From CAWHPS01 sp963831235 (GTDB taxonomy: Bacteria > Fibrobacterota > OXYB2-FULL-49-7 > JAEUSG01): a stretch of DNA of 64,000 bases. The notes beneath the pieces were generated by a model that saw nothing but the letters and a program-made list of their open reading frames with translations, ran no database searches and had not been told where the DNA came from. Shown here in pieces: positions 24,986-34,818 of the stretch. Location of the stretch: NCBI GenBank assembly GCA_963831235.1, contig CAWHPS010000042.1, positions 38,802-102,801 of the forward strand, given 5' to 3'. Made by a program: the position numbers and the translations under genes. The number at the start of each line of letters is the position of its first letter. The stretch's first letter is position 1.

Positions 24986-25828
24986 ATGAGAATCAATCAT
25001 AATATTTCGTCGATGATTACCCAGACTGCTTTAAGTCAGGGTTCAAATGCTCTAAACAAATCTCTTCAAAGATTATCAACCGGTCTTCGCATCAATACCG
25101 CAAGCGATGATGCTGCAGGACTATCAGTTTCCGAAGGACTCCGTGCTCAGGTAGGTGGCATGGCGGTTGCAAAACGCAATGCTTCGGATGGTATCGCGCT
25201 TTTGCAGATTGCCGAAGGCGCTGCAAACGAAATATCTTCGATGCTTCAGAGGATGCGTGAACTTGCCGTACAGTCAACCAACGACACCCTGACAACCGCT
25301 GATCGTAGCTATACGAACCAGGAATATCAGGCCCTCATGTCGGAAGTTGATCGTATATCAAACGTCACACAATACAACAGCCAGACGCTTCTTGCTGGCG
25401 GTACAGGTTCGTTTGGTGGATCGGGTTCCGTGTCCAGCATACTGCATATCGGACAGAACAGTGGTGCAAACCATATAATGACCCTGTCGATAAACGGTAC
25501 CTCATCCGGTGCTCTTACGGTAAGCGGAACAAGTGTGACCAACCAGACAGCTGCAGGCACTGCCATTGCGTCCATTGACACTGCCATCAGCTCCATCAAT
25601 GCGCTTAGAAGCACACTCGGTTCTTATGTTAACCGTCTGGAACATGCCATAAACAATCTGGATAACCAGTCGCATAACATGCAGTCCGCCGAATCCGTGA
25701 TTCGCGATGTTGACTTTGCGGAAGAGACATCGAATTTTACACGTAACCAGATCATGGTACAATCCGCAACAGCGATGCTTGCTCAGGCTAATGCTGCACC
25801 ATCATCCGTGCTCAACCTGCTCAAGTAA
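24986..25828 (+). CDS. fliC: Flagellin
   Basis: 280 residues, a short flagellin with the conserved D0/D1 ends and a small variable centre. N-terminus: MRINHNISSMITQTALSQ, SLQRLSTGLRINTASDDAAGL and EISSMLQRMRELAVQS. C-terminus: AISSINALRSTLGSYVNRLEHAINNL, ESVIRDVDFAEETSNFTRNQIM and SSVLNLLK. It polymerises into the flagellar filament. A strong AGGGAGGT site precedes the ATG, a sigma28 promoter lies upstream and a terminator follows, so it is a single-gene unit. No other flagellar gene is in the window. Confidence 0.96.
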   Translation: MRINHNISSMITQTALSQGSNALNKSLQRLSTGLRINTASDDAAGLSVSEGLRAQVGGMAVAKRNASDGIALLQIAEGAANEISSMLQRMRELAVQSTNDTLTTADRSYTNQEYQALMSEVDRISNVTQYNSQTLLAGGTGSFGGSGSVSSILHIGQNSGANHIMTLSINGTSSGALTVSGTSVTNQTAAGTAIASIDTAISSINALRSTLGSYVNRLEHAINNLDNQSHNMQSAESVIRDVDFAEETSNFTRNQIMVQSATAMLAQANAAPSSVLNLLK

Positions 25829-25856
25829 CAGCAAAGTTTTTGCAGGATTTTTTAAA

Positions 25857-25886
25857 CCCCTTTTCCTACTGGAAAAGGGGTTTTTT
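25857..25886 (+). terminator. Rho-independent terminator after flagellin
   Basis: CCCCTTTTCC (25857-25866), loop TACT, GGAAAAGGGG (25871-25880), then six T. A perfect 10-bp stem. Confidence 0.95.
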
Positions 25887-25941
25887 AATTTACTTGGAAT
25901 ATCTTCATATATTATTTTTTTAATATTAAAAGGAGATCTTA

Positions 25942-26346
25942 ATGGAAAATACTTTAGTCATGATAAAACCCAATGGCGTAAGCTTTAAACTCATAGGTGA
26001 GGTTATTTCGAGGTTTGAAAAAGCCCGTTTATCCATTACAAAAATGCAGATGAAAACTCTGTCAACGGAAATTGCATCAGAATTCTATAAAGAGCACAGG
26101 GAAAGGGATTTTTATCCTGGACTCATACAGTTCATGACCTCAGGCCCCATTGTTGCCATGGTAGTTTCAGGCGAGAATGCCATATCAGCAGTAAGGGCCA
26201 TTGCAGGCGCAACCAACCCCAAGGAAGCTTTGCCAGGGACATTAAGATACGACTATGGAACAAGCACAAGAGAGAACATTCTGCATGCCTCGGATTCGAC
26301 TAAAAGCGCTGAAAGGGAAATAAACTTTCATTTCAAGAACGATTAA
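25942..26346 (+). CDS. ndk: Nucleoside diphosphate kinase
   Basis: 134 residues. Transfers the gamma phosphate of ATP to other NDPs through a phosphohistidine. Seen: ENTLVMIKPNGV, SGPIVAMVVSGENAI, and the active-site loop ENILHASDS in which His is the phosphate carrier (NxxHGSDS in most members, with Ala for Gly here), then SAEREINFHF. Ribosome-binding site AAAAGGAGATCTTA. The last 14 bp overlap the convergent radical SAM gene. Confidence 0.95.
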   Translation: MENTLVMIKPNGVSFKLIGEVISRFEKARLSITKMQMKTLSTEIASEFYKEHRERDFYPGLIQFMTSGPIVAMVVSGENAISAVRAIAGATNPKEALPGTLRYDYGTSTRENILHASDSTKSAEREINFHFKND

Positions 26347-27298
26347 TCCGTTTTGAAAATGCGGGTTTCAAGGCCCTGTATGCTGAGCCCATAGAAGTAA
26401 AATCATTAATAGAAAAGTACTGATACCAGCCGCATCTTCTTTCACAATCCTTCATGGTATTCCGTAGTTGTTTTGCCTTATCCCCTTTTAGAAAATCCAT
26501 AAGGTTTTCCTGCGATAAATCCGGTCCACGTGTTTCCAAAATATGACATGGATAATAGAGTCTGCAATCTGAGTCAATGATGACCGAAGCCGTACTGCAC
26601 CTGCCGGTCCTTATGGCATTAAAAAAGCCGTCGGGCGTATGAATTATTTCAGGATATTTATGTTTTAAACGCCCAATTTCATTCTCAAAATCCGCCAAAT
26701 CCGGAAAAAGATCGGTTGTTCGATTCATTCTCACAGCAGGCATGATCACCATATTTGCGCCGGCCTTTGCACAACGCGAAACCTTATCCTCGAGCAGGGA
26801 TATGGTGTCGGATGAAACCACAACTTGTATTGAAAGCCGTGCGCCGAATGATCCATATTCTTGAAGCCGGTCAAACATTTCAAGGTTATCATGCCCTTCA
26901 TCAATTGAAATATGCAGGAAATCAATATACCTAGCAAATTCCTTCATGGGATATTTCTCGAGATGTCGTTCGCTGGTTGTAAAAAGCAGGTAAAAGTTCC
27001 GGCTTCTCGCATATTCCAGGAGTTCACCTATATCATGACGCAGGAGAGGCTCCCCTCCCTCGAAACTGACAAGTATCACACTGGAACCTGAAAGATTATC
27101 AAGCGTGCTCTTTATTTTATCAGTCTGGCTGTCGGGTCTTTTATCATCCTTTATATTACAGAACTTGCAATTGAAGCGGCACTTTGTGGTTAGTTTAAAG
27201 GAAGCATAAAAAGGATAAACGCTCTCCCCTGCCATTTTGTTCAATACAAGACATTTTGCCACAGTTGCATATTTCATTGCCGAAAGAAGACGTATCAT
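26333..27298 (-). CDS. Radical SAM protein
   Basis: 321 residues. The 4Fe-4S/SAM motif CRFNCKFC (Cys-x3-Cys-x2-Cys) is at about 39-46, followed by the glycine-rich SAM motif FEGGEPLLRHD. Near the C-terminus several cysteines (SDCRLYYPC, DCERRCGWY) suggest a SPASM-like auxiliary cluster region. The substrate is unknown. The start overlaps the glycosyltransferase stop by four bases (ATGA), so the two form an operon and may act on the same envelope lipid or glycan; that is inference. Confidence 0.85.
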   Translation of the reverse strand: MIRLLSAMKYATVAKCLVLNKMAGESVYPFYASFKLTTKCRFNCKFCNIKDDKRPDSQTDKIKSTLDNLSGSSVILVSFEGGEPLLRHDIGELLEYARSRNFYLLFTTSERHLEKYPMKEFARYIDFLHISIDEGHDNLEMFDRLQEYGSFGARLSIQVVVSSDTISLLEDKVSRCAKAGANMVIMPAVRMNRTTDLFPDLADFENEIGRLKHKYPEIIHTPDGFFNAIRTGRCSTASVIIDSDCRLYYPCHILETRGPDLSQENLMDFLKGDKAKQLRNTMKDCERRCGWYQYFSINDFTSMGSAYRALKPAFSKRINRS

Positions 27299-28458
27299 AA
27301 CCCCGCCTTGCTTTGAACAAGCTTTCTTTTAACATAACCATCCTTCCAACTGAATCTGCCAAAGATACCGAATATACATGCAAACACAATTATCGGAATA
27401 TGTAGAAGTGCCGCCAAGGGAAAATACTTTAAAAGCTCCTGCTTTTCAAAAAGCCTCATGCCAGGAAATGCGAGTCTGAAATCAAGCAGGGTTTTGAAAA
27501 TAAACGCGAAAATCACCCAGGGGAAAATGGCCGGCCTTAGAACACTCGCCATGATACCAATTAAGATCATACAATAATATGTAAAGACACTGGCAAGCAC
27601 AACAACCTGTTTTTTATTATAATATACTGTCTTGGAACCCCACCGTTTTCTCTGCTCCCATACCCCCTTAAGCGTCCTTGTCGGCTCGGTTGTAACAGCC
27701 CCGCCACGCTCAGTGACATACCTGACATTTCCCTTCTCTTTTGAAACAGCCTGGAGAATTAAATCATCATCTCCTGACACTATGGAAGCCAATTTAGTGT
27801 AGCCCTTGATATGCTCGAAAAGAGTTCGTCGTACCGCGAAATTATTGGCATTCGTATTGATTGGCAATTTGGCCCCAATTGCGGCGGCTGAAACAACTGC
27901 ATGAGAAAAGAAGTCCATTGCCTGAATGCCAAAGAAAAGTTGGTGCATGTTGCTTGGCTTAAAATATGTTGTGAGCCCCGCAACAGCTGAAACATCAGGA
28001 CTGAAATGGCCGTTAATCGTGCGGACCCATGTTTTTTGAACAATGCAATCAGCATCAGTGAATAGAACTATATCGCCGGAAGCTTTTTCTATTCCATGGG
28101 CCAGGGCGTTCTTCTTGGGAGAGACACCCTCAGGGCATTGCGTTATATTAACCAGCTTTACGTTGCTCCTTCGCCTTAAATATGATTCGATTATATATTG
28201 CGTGTTGTCCGAGGATCGATCATTCACCACAATTACCTCATAGAGGTCGAGTGGGAAATCCTGATTAAGCACACTGTTAAGGCATCGGCTTATATGCGTT
28301 TCCTCGTTTCTTGCTGCAATTATAATGCTGAATGAATTCAGAACAGTGTTTGTGCCGGGCTTAAGTCTCTTGAGTCCCCTAATGAACAAACCAACAATAA
28401 ACGCGTATGATAACGATAATAAAAGAAGGAGTATCAGATAAATATTCATGGCGTGCAT
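27295..28458 (-). CDS. Membrane glycosyltransferase, family 2
   Basis: 387 residues. A short N-terminal membrane span (IYLILLLLLSLSYAFIVGL) precedes a GT-A domain: FSIIIAARNEETHISRCLNSVL, VIVVNDRSSDNT, the DxD-type LFTDADC, SGDDDLILQ and the processive-type motif EQRKRWG. Three to four C-terminal membrane spans follow (TYYCMILIGIMASVL, FPLAALLHIPIIVFACIFGIFG). It resembles ceramide/hyaluronan-type or carotenoid-type GT2 enzymes; donor and acceptor cannot be told. Coupled to the radical SAM gene by a four-base overlap. Confidence 0.88.
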   Translation of the reverse strand: MHAMNIYLILLLLLSLSYAFIVGLFIRGLKRLKPGTNTVLNSFSIIIAARNEETHISRCLNSVLNQDFPLDLYEVIVVNDRSSDNTQYIIESYLRRRSNVKLVNITQCPEGVSPKKNALAHGIEKASGDIVLFTDADCIVQKTWVRTINGHFSPDVSAVAGLTTYFKPSNMHQLFFGIQAMDFFSHAVVSAAAIGAKLPINTNANNFAVRRTLFEHIKGYTKLASIVSGDDDLILQAVSKEKGNVRYVTERGGAVTTEPTRTLKGVWEQRKRWGSKTVYYNKKQVVVLASVFTYYCMILIGIMASVLRPAIFPWVIFAFIFKTLLDFRLAFPGMRLFEKQELLKYFPLAALLHIPIIVFACIFGIFGRFSWKDGYVKRKLVQSKAGL

Positions 28459-28479
28459 TAATCTACCCTGAAACTATAA

Positions 28480-30072
28480 TTATAAAATTGTGTCTTGGAG
28501 AAAATTCGAATCATCACGTTCCGGATGGTCGATATTGAAGTTAAGCCCCCTGCTTTCATGCCGTTTAAGCGAACATTGGACAATCATCATTGCAACCTGG
28601 GCAAGGTTCCTCACCTCAAGCAGTTCTTCGCTTATTCTTGTCCGTTTGTAATAAGCTTCAACCTCGCTTAATATGGTCTCGAGTCTGCGCATGGCCCTTG
28701 ATAAAAGAAGGTCCGAACGTACAATACCTGCATAATCCCACATGATGTTCTGGATTTCCATTTTATCATGGACCAGTTCAATCTTAAGTTTTGGATCAAT
28801 GGTCCCTGTTTCGTCCCATTCCGGAAAATCCGGAAAACCTGCGTCAATTGTATGAAGCCTCTCTTCCGCATCATGAGCAGCGCGCTTTGCAAAAACAACC
28901 GCTTCAAGCAGGGAATTACTAGCAAGCCTGTTTGCCCCGTGGACTCCCGTATGGGAACTTTCCCCGCAGGCAAAGAGACGTTTAAGCGTTGCCCTTGACC
29001 ATTCGTCAACAACAATCCCCCCGCACATATAGTGGGCCGCGGGTACAACCGGAATGGGATCGCGTGTGATGTTGATACCATATTCCAGACAAGTCGCGTA
29101 GATGTATGGAAACCTGCGCTTGAGCTCCTCTTTGTCAAGAGCAGTAGTGTCAAGCATGACGCATGGAATACCCTTTTCCTTGAGCTCAAGGTCTATTGCG
29201 CGCGCAACAATGTCTCTTGGCGCAAGGGAGCCCATCGGGTGATGGCGGAGCATGAACTCCTTGCCCTCATTGTTTCTTAAAACAGCCCCGAACCCTCTCA
29301 AGGCCTCGGTGATAAGAAATGATTTTGCCCTTGGATGATAAAGCGTCGTAGGATGGAACTGCATGAATTCAAGGTTTGCAATCCTGGCCCCTGCTCGATA
29401 AGCTATTGCAAGGCCGTCGCCTGTTGCAATTTCAGGATTTGTCGTATGCTTGTAAACACAGCCGGTGCCACCCGAAGCAATTACAGTAAACAACCCAAGA
29501 AAAAGCTCAATTTTCCTTGTGTGATTGTCAAAGGCATAAACACCATAACAGGTTTCACCGATCAGGGAGCCGCTTAAATGGTGTTCCGTTACCAGTTCAA
29601 CACATGTCATGCCGGTAAATAAGTCTATATTCTTTTCTTTCGCAGCGCGCATAAGCATGGCCTGTTCAATCTCGCGTCCGGTAAGGTCCTTGGCATGTAT
29701 TATACGATGTTTTGTGTGCCCGCCTTCCCGTCCCAGGTCAAAATGGACCTCACTTCCTTCCTTTGCATAGCCGGTAAAGGCCGCCCCCCAATCAACAAGG
29801 TCAAGAACAGCGGAAGGTCCGTTTTCAACCATCAATTTTACGGTATGTTCATTGCAAAGTCCTGCACCAGCATCCAATGTATCACGGACATGCTCTTCAA
29901 AGGTATCTTCCTTTGAAAATACCGCCGCAATCCCGCCTTGTGCATTATTGGTGTTGGAATCACCCGCGGACTTTTTTGTAAGCACAGCGACTCTTCCAAA
30001 ATGGCATGCCTTTAGTGCAAATGTAAGACCCGCAATGCCCGAACCTATGACAATAAAATCGTATTGTCTCAT
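28480..30072 (-). CDS. nadB: L-aspartate oxidase (NAD biosynthesis)
   Basis: 530 residues. Oxidises L-aspartate to iminoaspartate with FAD, the first step of de novo NAD synthesis. Seen: the FAD-binding IVIGSGIAGLTFAL, the substrate-loop SNTNNAQGGIAAVF, GREGGHTKHRIIHAKDLTG, MQFHPTTLYHP, and the family signature ESSHTGVHGANRLASNSLLE. NadA and NadC are not in the window. It lies 6 bp after the TPR gene stop... in the minus-strand direction it precedes the glycosyltransferase by 21 bp, so it may be part of a long minus-strand transcript from 36712. Confidence 0.95.
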   Translation of the reverse strand: MRQYDFIVIGSGIAGLTFALKACHFGRVAVLTKKSAGDSNTNNAQGGIAAVFSKEDTFEEHVRDTLDAGAGLCNEHTVKLMVENGPSAVLDLVDWGAAFTGYAKEGSEVHFDLGREGGHTKHRIIHAKDLTGREIEQAMLMRAAKEKNIDLFTGMTCVELVTEHHLSGSLIGETCYGVYAFDNHTRKIELFLGLFTVIASGGTGCVYKHTTNPEIATGDGLAIAYRAGARIANLEFMQFHPTTLYHPRAKSFLITEALRGFGAVLRNNEGKEFMLRHHPMGSLAPRDIVARAIDLELKEKGIPCVMLDTTALDKEELKRRFPYIYATCLEYGINITRDPIPVVPAAHYMCGGIVVDEWSRATLKRLFACGESSHTGVHGANRLASNSLLEAVVFAKRAAHDAEERLHTIDAGFPDFPEWDETGTIDPKLKIELVHDKMEIQNIMWDYAGIVRSDLLLSRAMRRLETILSEVEAYYKRTRISEELLEVRNLAQVAMMIVQCSLKRHESRGLNFNIDHPERDDSNFLQDTIL

Positions 30073-30078
30073 GTTGCC

Positions 30079-31068
30079 TCAGTATCTGCTTTTTTCAAGG
30101 ATTGCAAAATCCTTTTCAAGTCTGCTTTTAAGGTAACCTCCGTATTTACTGCGTTTAACTTCTTCGGTAATGACATCCGCTTCTTTTTTTCTGCCCATTG
30201 AGTAAAATATAATGGCTTTCTTTATTTTAATGGCAGTGTAATTTACAGGGACCTCTTCAATATTTTTATATGCCTTTTGAAGCCGCACCACATCTTCAAG
30301 TGAAGCTGCGTAATTTTTCTCTTTGTATAATATATGCATTTCAATAAGCCTGAAAACACGGTTTTGTGGATAATCCTTCAGTGCCTCTTGACATAAAAGC
30401 AGCGCATCAGAATAGCGCGCATTATCATAATATACCCAGAGAAGGGAGTTTAATAAGGCAAACCTGAGATATTCCGCTTTCTTAAGACCAATAGACATCT
30501 CCATTATGCCCTGCTCCCTTCGATCTTGTATAAAAGGAAGCCAGATAAATTTTTTCATAACAGCTGAACTCCAATAATGATAAGACCCAAGCATTCCAAG
30601 AGCATCTCCTGATTTGATATTTTCAGCCACCATCTTTTTAAAAATATCAGCAGCCTTTTTCCCATTCATTGCTCCGCTCATCCATCGCCCATCCTTTGAA
30701 AGAAAGACTGATAAATAAGCGAAGGTCGCGCCCCTGTAAAATCTGAAGATTGGGTCTTCCTTGTCTGAAGTAAGTTCAATTATCCGAGCTGTCAAGGGAT
30801 AAAATCCCTTCAATGATGAAGTATCGTTTTTGTCATAAAACCTGGTTACGATAAGAGTGGCCTGCATGAAATACCCTGCTGGATAATCCTTTTTCTTAAG
30901 TACCATCTGATTAAAAACAAATGATGCAGAATCATACTCCTGACGCATTATCAGATCAATACCATATTTCATTTCCTTATGGAAATAGGGGTCAATGAGT
31001 TCCGTACCGCAAAAAGCAATCCGGAAAACACTACTTACGAATAAAAGGCAAATCCATTTTGCTTTCAT
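30079..31068 (-). CDS. Secreted TPR-like protein
   Basis: 329 residues with a signal peptide (MKAKWICLLFVSSVFRIAFCG). The mature protein is helical with TPR-like pairs, for example EYDSASFVFNQMVLKKKDYPAGYF and NARYSDALLLCQEALKDYPQNRVFRLIEMHI. A protein-protein interaction role in the periplasm is likely. The start overlaps the end of the M23 gene by 38 bp and the stop is 6 bp before nadB, so it belongs to this minus-strand gene run. Specific function unknown. Confidence 0.72.
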   Translation of the reverse strand: MKAKWICLLFVSSVFRIAFCGTELIDPYFHKEMKYGIDLIMRQEYDSASFVFNQMVLKKKDYPAGYFMQATLIVTRFYDKNDTSSLKGFYPLTARIIELTSDKEDPIFRFYRGATFAYLSVFLSKDGRWMSGAMNGKKAADIFKKMVAENIKSGDALGMLGSYHYWSSAVMKKFIWLPFIQDRREQGIMEMSIGLKKAEYLRFALLNSLLWVYYDNARYSDALLLCQEALKDYPQNRVFRLIEMHILYKEKNYAASLEDVVRLQKAYKNIEEVPVNYTAIKIKKAIIFYSMGRKKEADVITEEVKRSKYGGYLKSRLEKDFAILEKSRY

Positions 31069-33301
31069 TTTTCAGATTATCCAGTGCTTCAATTGTAAGT
31101 ACATGTCTGCCGTGAGAAACACCTTTAAGGCTTACCTTGACCGCATCCGACTTAAAATCATATTCGCTTAAAATCCATCTTCCATCCATATAAGTCACCA
31201 CATCCTTGTCGGAACCAATGCCGGCACCTTCATCCCGGACATACAAAAGCAACTCTGAAGAAGTCACAGTATCTCCAGCCTTGCCAGGCATCTTAAGCTT
31301 TATATTTGGAGGAATGGTATCTGAAAAAAGTCCGAAGGGAGTATTCTGCATGACCATTCCATAAAAACATCCTTTTTTTTCATCATAATTATCTGAAAGA
31401 AACTTCCAATAATTATCACCGGTATAAATAAATAATCCGGCCTTGTTTTGATGGGGGGCCACTATGGCAGCTCTTATTTGCCTGTCATAATACAATGCTT
31501 TGGGAAATGCTGTGTATGCCATCCGGTTAAATATTATTTCTTTCAAGTCCTTCACCTTGACAGAATCAGCATAATCCATTACCATTAAACAAGCATCCCT
31601 GACAACTCCTCCCTGAACCACATTCATATACCCTTTTTTATCAATCGAAACAGCCTCTCCACAACCTTTTGCGGTTAATCCGCAAACCGGATAATCCTTT
31701 TTATAATATTTTAAAAGGCTGTCGCTCTGGACTGAAATGGTTATGTGAATGATCTTCTGTCCCACAAAACCGCTCCTGAACCTTATTTCGTATAGCCCTG
31801 GATTGCGTGAATAAAGTTTCGGTATCTGTAATTTAAGGGTATCGGCAAACACCGTGATTTCAGGGGCAATTGAAATAATCGGATTCATCCGGACCATGAT
31901 ATGCATTATATCGTCCACCATTTCCAGTTCAATCTCAGGCTCCTTTACTGCCCTTGATTTTTGAGTAACAGGAATAATGAAAGGCAGGGATGTGTAACCA
32001 TTACTATCATAAGCAATTGTCTTAAGAAAAGCCCCGGGAGATTTTATGGAATCAAGCGTAAAACGAAAAATACCGCCAGGACCCGGTATAGTCTTGACCT
32101 GAATATTTTTCCAGTGATCGCCACTGGTTGACGTTAAGAATTTAAAACCGCTAAAACCTGCGCTGCCTCTTCCTATGGTAATGGAAAAATTCTTCAAGCC
32201 CGAATCGTCCTGCCATTCCACTTGTTCAATAACAGGCGGTCTTGCGCAGGTTATATTTACAATTGCGCAAGCCGTGTTTTGTGCGGCATCAGAGGCGACA
32301 ATCCGTAATCTATGATGTCCCTCCCGAATACCGGTACCTGATGATGCCATCTTAAGAATTCCTGACAATTCTTTAAACCTGCCGTAAAACGGAAGTTTGT
32401 TCCCGGTCTCTACATATAGATTGTAGTAAGGCACCCTATCCTTGCATATCATATTTAAATCATAATCAAGATGGATTTCCTGTGTTTCCTCAAAAGAGAA
32501 TGAATCGCGCACGCTTTTAAAAACAAGGGAATCATCTAGAAATAAAGAAAGCCCGTATATACCAAAATGGTTATCCGCAGCATCCGCCATATCGAACCCT
32601 TTTACAGCAAGCCCTATGCATCCATAAAACATCACTGGAGCACTTGTCCGAAATGTATCCCCTGCTGATTTTATAAGGGGCAGGACCACGGTTTCTTCGC
32701 TTTCATTAATGTATGATCCGAGCAAAAAAGGTTTGATTGCAAGTGATTCTAGAACAGGAGGCTTTTTATCAATAACTTTAAGGCCTGAAGAAAGTGCATT
32801 AATGGGCACATTGCTATCTGAGCGGTGCTCATAATGAAGATGGGGAAACCCTATTCCGGTATTGCCGGAAAGTGCGATGATCTGTCCCTTCTTAACCGGA
32901 ATCTGGTCCTTCTTAAAATAAAGCTGCACGGAATAACGTTTGCGCGCATATTGTTCTTTTTGAACCAAACTGTCGATTCCCGGGCCGAATTCCGAAAGGT
33001 GTCCATAAACCCTGTATCCGCCCTGGTTAAGTTTGATATAAAGTGCCTTGCCATAGCCTCTGGTAGAAATGCCTATCCTGAATACATAACCATCACCGTC
33101 ACTTGCAATGGGTATTCCAATCCTGCCCCATGTTTTAAGGTCAACGCCCGAATGAAAATGACCTGGTCTGTAATCACCAAAAGCCGACGTCATGCCGGGT
33201 TCGCAAGAAAGCGGCCAGGACATGGAATTACTCTGTGAAATTGTCCCCTGAGCTAAAACAACCAATACTAGAATGGATAAAACAAACCAGAGATTTTTCA
33301 T
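31031..33301 (-). CDS. Secreted M23 (LytM/lysostaphin-type) peptidase with Ig-like C-terminal region
   Basis: 756 residues from Met at 33301, which starts a signal peptide (MKNLWFVLSILVLVVLAQG); the longer frame from 33337 overlaps the upstream gene. The M23 domain occupies 28-170 with zinc ligands His50 and Asp54 (HFHSGVDLK) and the HLH motif His153/His155 (FPHLHYEH). The remaining 580 residues are beta-rich: two or three Ig-like modules ending with RHVLTIEALDNLKNE. M23 enzymes cleave peptidoglycan cross-links. All visible zinc ligands are present, so it is probably active. Flanked by the Wzi-like barrel gene (8-bp gap) and the TPR gene. Confidence 0.87.
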   Translation of the reverse strand: MKNLWFVLSILVLVVLAQGTISQSNSMSWPLSCEPGMTSAFGDYRPGHFHSGVDLKTWGRIGIPIASDGDGYVFRIGISTRGYGKALYIKLNQGGYRVYGHLSEFGPGIDSLVQKEQYARKRYSVQLYFKKDQIPVKKGQIIALSGNTGIGFPHLHYEHRSDSNVPINALSSGLKVIDKKPPVLESLAIKPFLLGSYINESEETVVLPLIKSAGDTFRTSAPVMFYGCIGLAVKGFDMADAADNHFGIYGLSLFLDDSLVFKSVRDSFSFEETQEIHLDYDLNMICKDRVPYYNLYVETGNKLPFYGRFKELSGILKMASSGTGIREGHHRLRIVASDAAQNTACAIVNITCARPPVIEQVEWQDDSGLKNFSITIGRGSAGFSGFKFLTSTSGDHWKNIQVKTIPGPGGIFRFTLDSIKSPGAFLKTIAYDSNGYTSLPFIIPVTQKSRAVKEPEIELEMVDDIMHIMVRMNPIISIAPEITVFADTLKLQIPKLYSRNPGLYEIRFRSGFVGQKIIHITISVQSDSLLKYYKKDYPVCGLTAKGCGEAVSIDKKGYMNVVQGGVVRDACLMVMDYADSVKVKDLKEIIFNRMAYTAFPKALYYDRQIRAAIVAPHQNKAGLFIYTGDNYWKFLSDNYDEKKGCFYGMVMQNTPFGLFSDTIPPNIKLKMPGKAGDTVTSSELLLYVRDEGAGIGSDKDVVTYMDGRWILSEYDFKSDAVKVSLKGVSHGRHVLTIEALDNLKNESKMDLPFIRK

Positions 33302-33309
33302 TTGTTCGA

Positions 33310-34818
33310 TTAAAACAGGTTTTCGCGTGTTTTCCATTGGAGAATGCGTCCGAAATAATAATCAGCTTGCAATCTTAACCAGGGATTTGAGTCATCAGCA
33401 TTCAGGTTATTCTTATTGATGATCAGACTGTAGCCGGCTGTCATGGTTGCAGAAAGTCCTTTGTAACCGGAAAGTCCACCCTCAACAGAAACTGTATGGG
33501 TATTTTCAACCCTTCCATGAGGTATATTGGCATCAGCCTTTCCAAAACCATCCCAGGGGCCATAGATGTTATTCAGATCTCCCAGCCTTTTCAGATTATA
33601 TGCAAGCCCAAGGCTTAAATGATCAGAGACCCTATTTGTCAGCCATAGATTCAATTCCTCTGCATCCGGCCCTAATTCATGCCCCAAAACACCTCCATGT
33701 GAATTGGCAATATAGTGTGTGGGCCACCCTCCCATATGCTTGTAAACATACGAATTTATATGCACAAATTCAGCGGCAAACCCTGTCTTTTTATATACCT
33801 CAGGGCAATCAACACCAATAAGCCAGGCAATGGCATTCTGGGTTGTGCGGGACGTAGCATCCCTATCAACCTGAAAATCATCAGCAAGGAATTCAAAATA
33901 CGTCCTGACCATTTTATTTATACGCCATTCCCCGTCAGCGCCGACAAAAGTATTTTCTGTTTCGTTGTATTGCGTAAAACCGAATTGACTGAAATAATAA
34001 ATGAATGATGGGGTCAGATAATAAAGTTCAAAACCGCGTTTGTCGCCTGAATAAATCACCGATTGATTAAGCGCAAGGCTTATATCTTTATTTATGCTTA
34101 TTACAAGCCGTGATGCTGAAAAGTTGCTTTCCATACCATCATAAGAATTAAGTTTTGATGAAAGCGTATATCCTTTAAGAAAACCTATTTTGGCCCAGGC
34201 TGATACGATGTTCATGGAAGGCTGGCGTGCCCCGAGAATCAGGTTGCCGCTTTTGCCCGGCCCCCACTGCATAGCATTCCTGCCAAGGAGCATACCGAAA
34301 TGTTCACCTGAATATGATAGATAGGCCTGGGGCATATCTGACGGTAGTTTTGCCTTGAATTGCCGGTCCAGATGATCATATCTATTATCTTCATTTGTTA
34401 GATCCACCGATACCCTGTCGGCAATTGTAAAATTACCGTATGTATATGCAACACCGCCAATACCACGCATCATACCGAGAAGAGAGTCCTTGTAATCCCC
34501 ATATCCATGCAGATAAGCCTCAAGCAAAAGCCTATTATCCTTTCCTCTTGATTCAAATACGGACAAATATCCTTTCGCTTCTTTCCAATAACTTTTTTCC
34601 ACAATGGAAATAGCCGAAGTGTCAACCTTCAGCAAAGCGGAAAGGGCATGATACGAATCATAGGGTTTGGCATTGCCGGTAAGTTCGGGTAATAGATTCC
34701 TGTGAATCAGGAAATCCAGGGAGGGATATACAGGATGATCCAACGGAAGAAAATATGCAAAACCCCATGCAGCCATTGACAATAATGCAATGCATAGGAT
34801 GCTTTTATTAATTCGCAA
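33310..34818 (-). CDS. Wzi-like outer-membrane capsule assembly protein
   Basis: About 502 residues if translation starts at the TTG at 34818, which yields a good signal peptide (LRINKSILCIALLSMAAWG); the reading frame stays open to an ATG at 34893 but that would overlap the upstream gene by 86 bp. The mature protein is a repeated-beta protein with FGMLLGRNAMQWGPGKSGNLILG, the hallmark R-x(5)-WGPG-GNL motif of the Wzi/capsule-assembly family, and alternating strands to the C-terminus (RLQADYYFGR). The family is an outer-membrane barrel that attaches or exports capsular polysaccharide. The WecA-like gene upstream supports a polysaccharide role. Confidence 0.78.
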   Translation of the reverse strand: MRINKSILCIALLSMAAWGFAYFLPLDHPVYPSLDFLIHRNLLPELTGNAKPYDSYHALSALLKVDTSAISIVEKSYWKEAKGYLSVFESRGKDNRLLLEAYLHGYGDYKDSLLGMMRGIGGVAYTYGNFTIADRVSVDLTNEDNRYDHLDRQFKAKLPSDMPQAYLSYSGEHFGMLLGRNAMQWGPGKSGNLILGARQPSMNIVSAWAKIGFLKGYTLSSKLNSYDGMESNFSASRLVISINKDISLALNQSVIYSGDKRGFELYYLTPSFIYYFSQFGFTQYNETENTFVGADGEWRINKMVRTYFEFLADDFQVDRDATSRTTQNAIAWLIGVDCPEVYKKTGFAAEFVHINSYVYKHMGGWPTHYIANSHGGVLGHELGPDAEELNLWLTNRVSDHLSLGLAYNLKRLGDLNNIYGPWDGFGKADANIPHGRVENTHTVSVEGGLSGYKGLSATMTAGYSLIINKNNLNADDSNPWLRLQADYYFGRILQWKTRENLF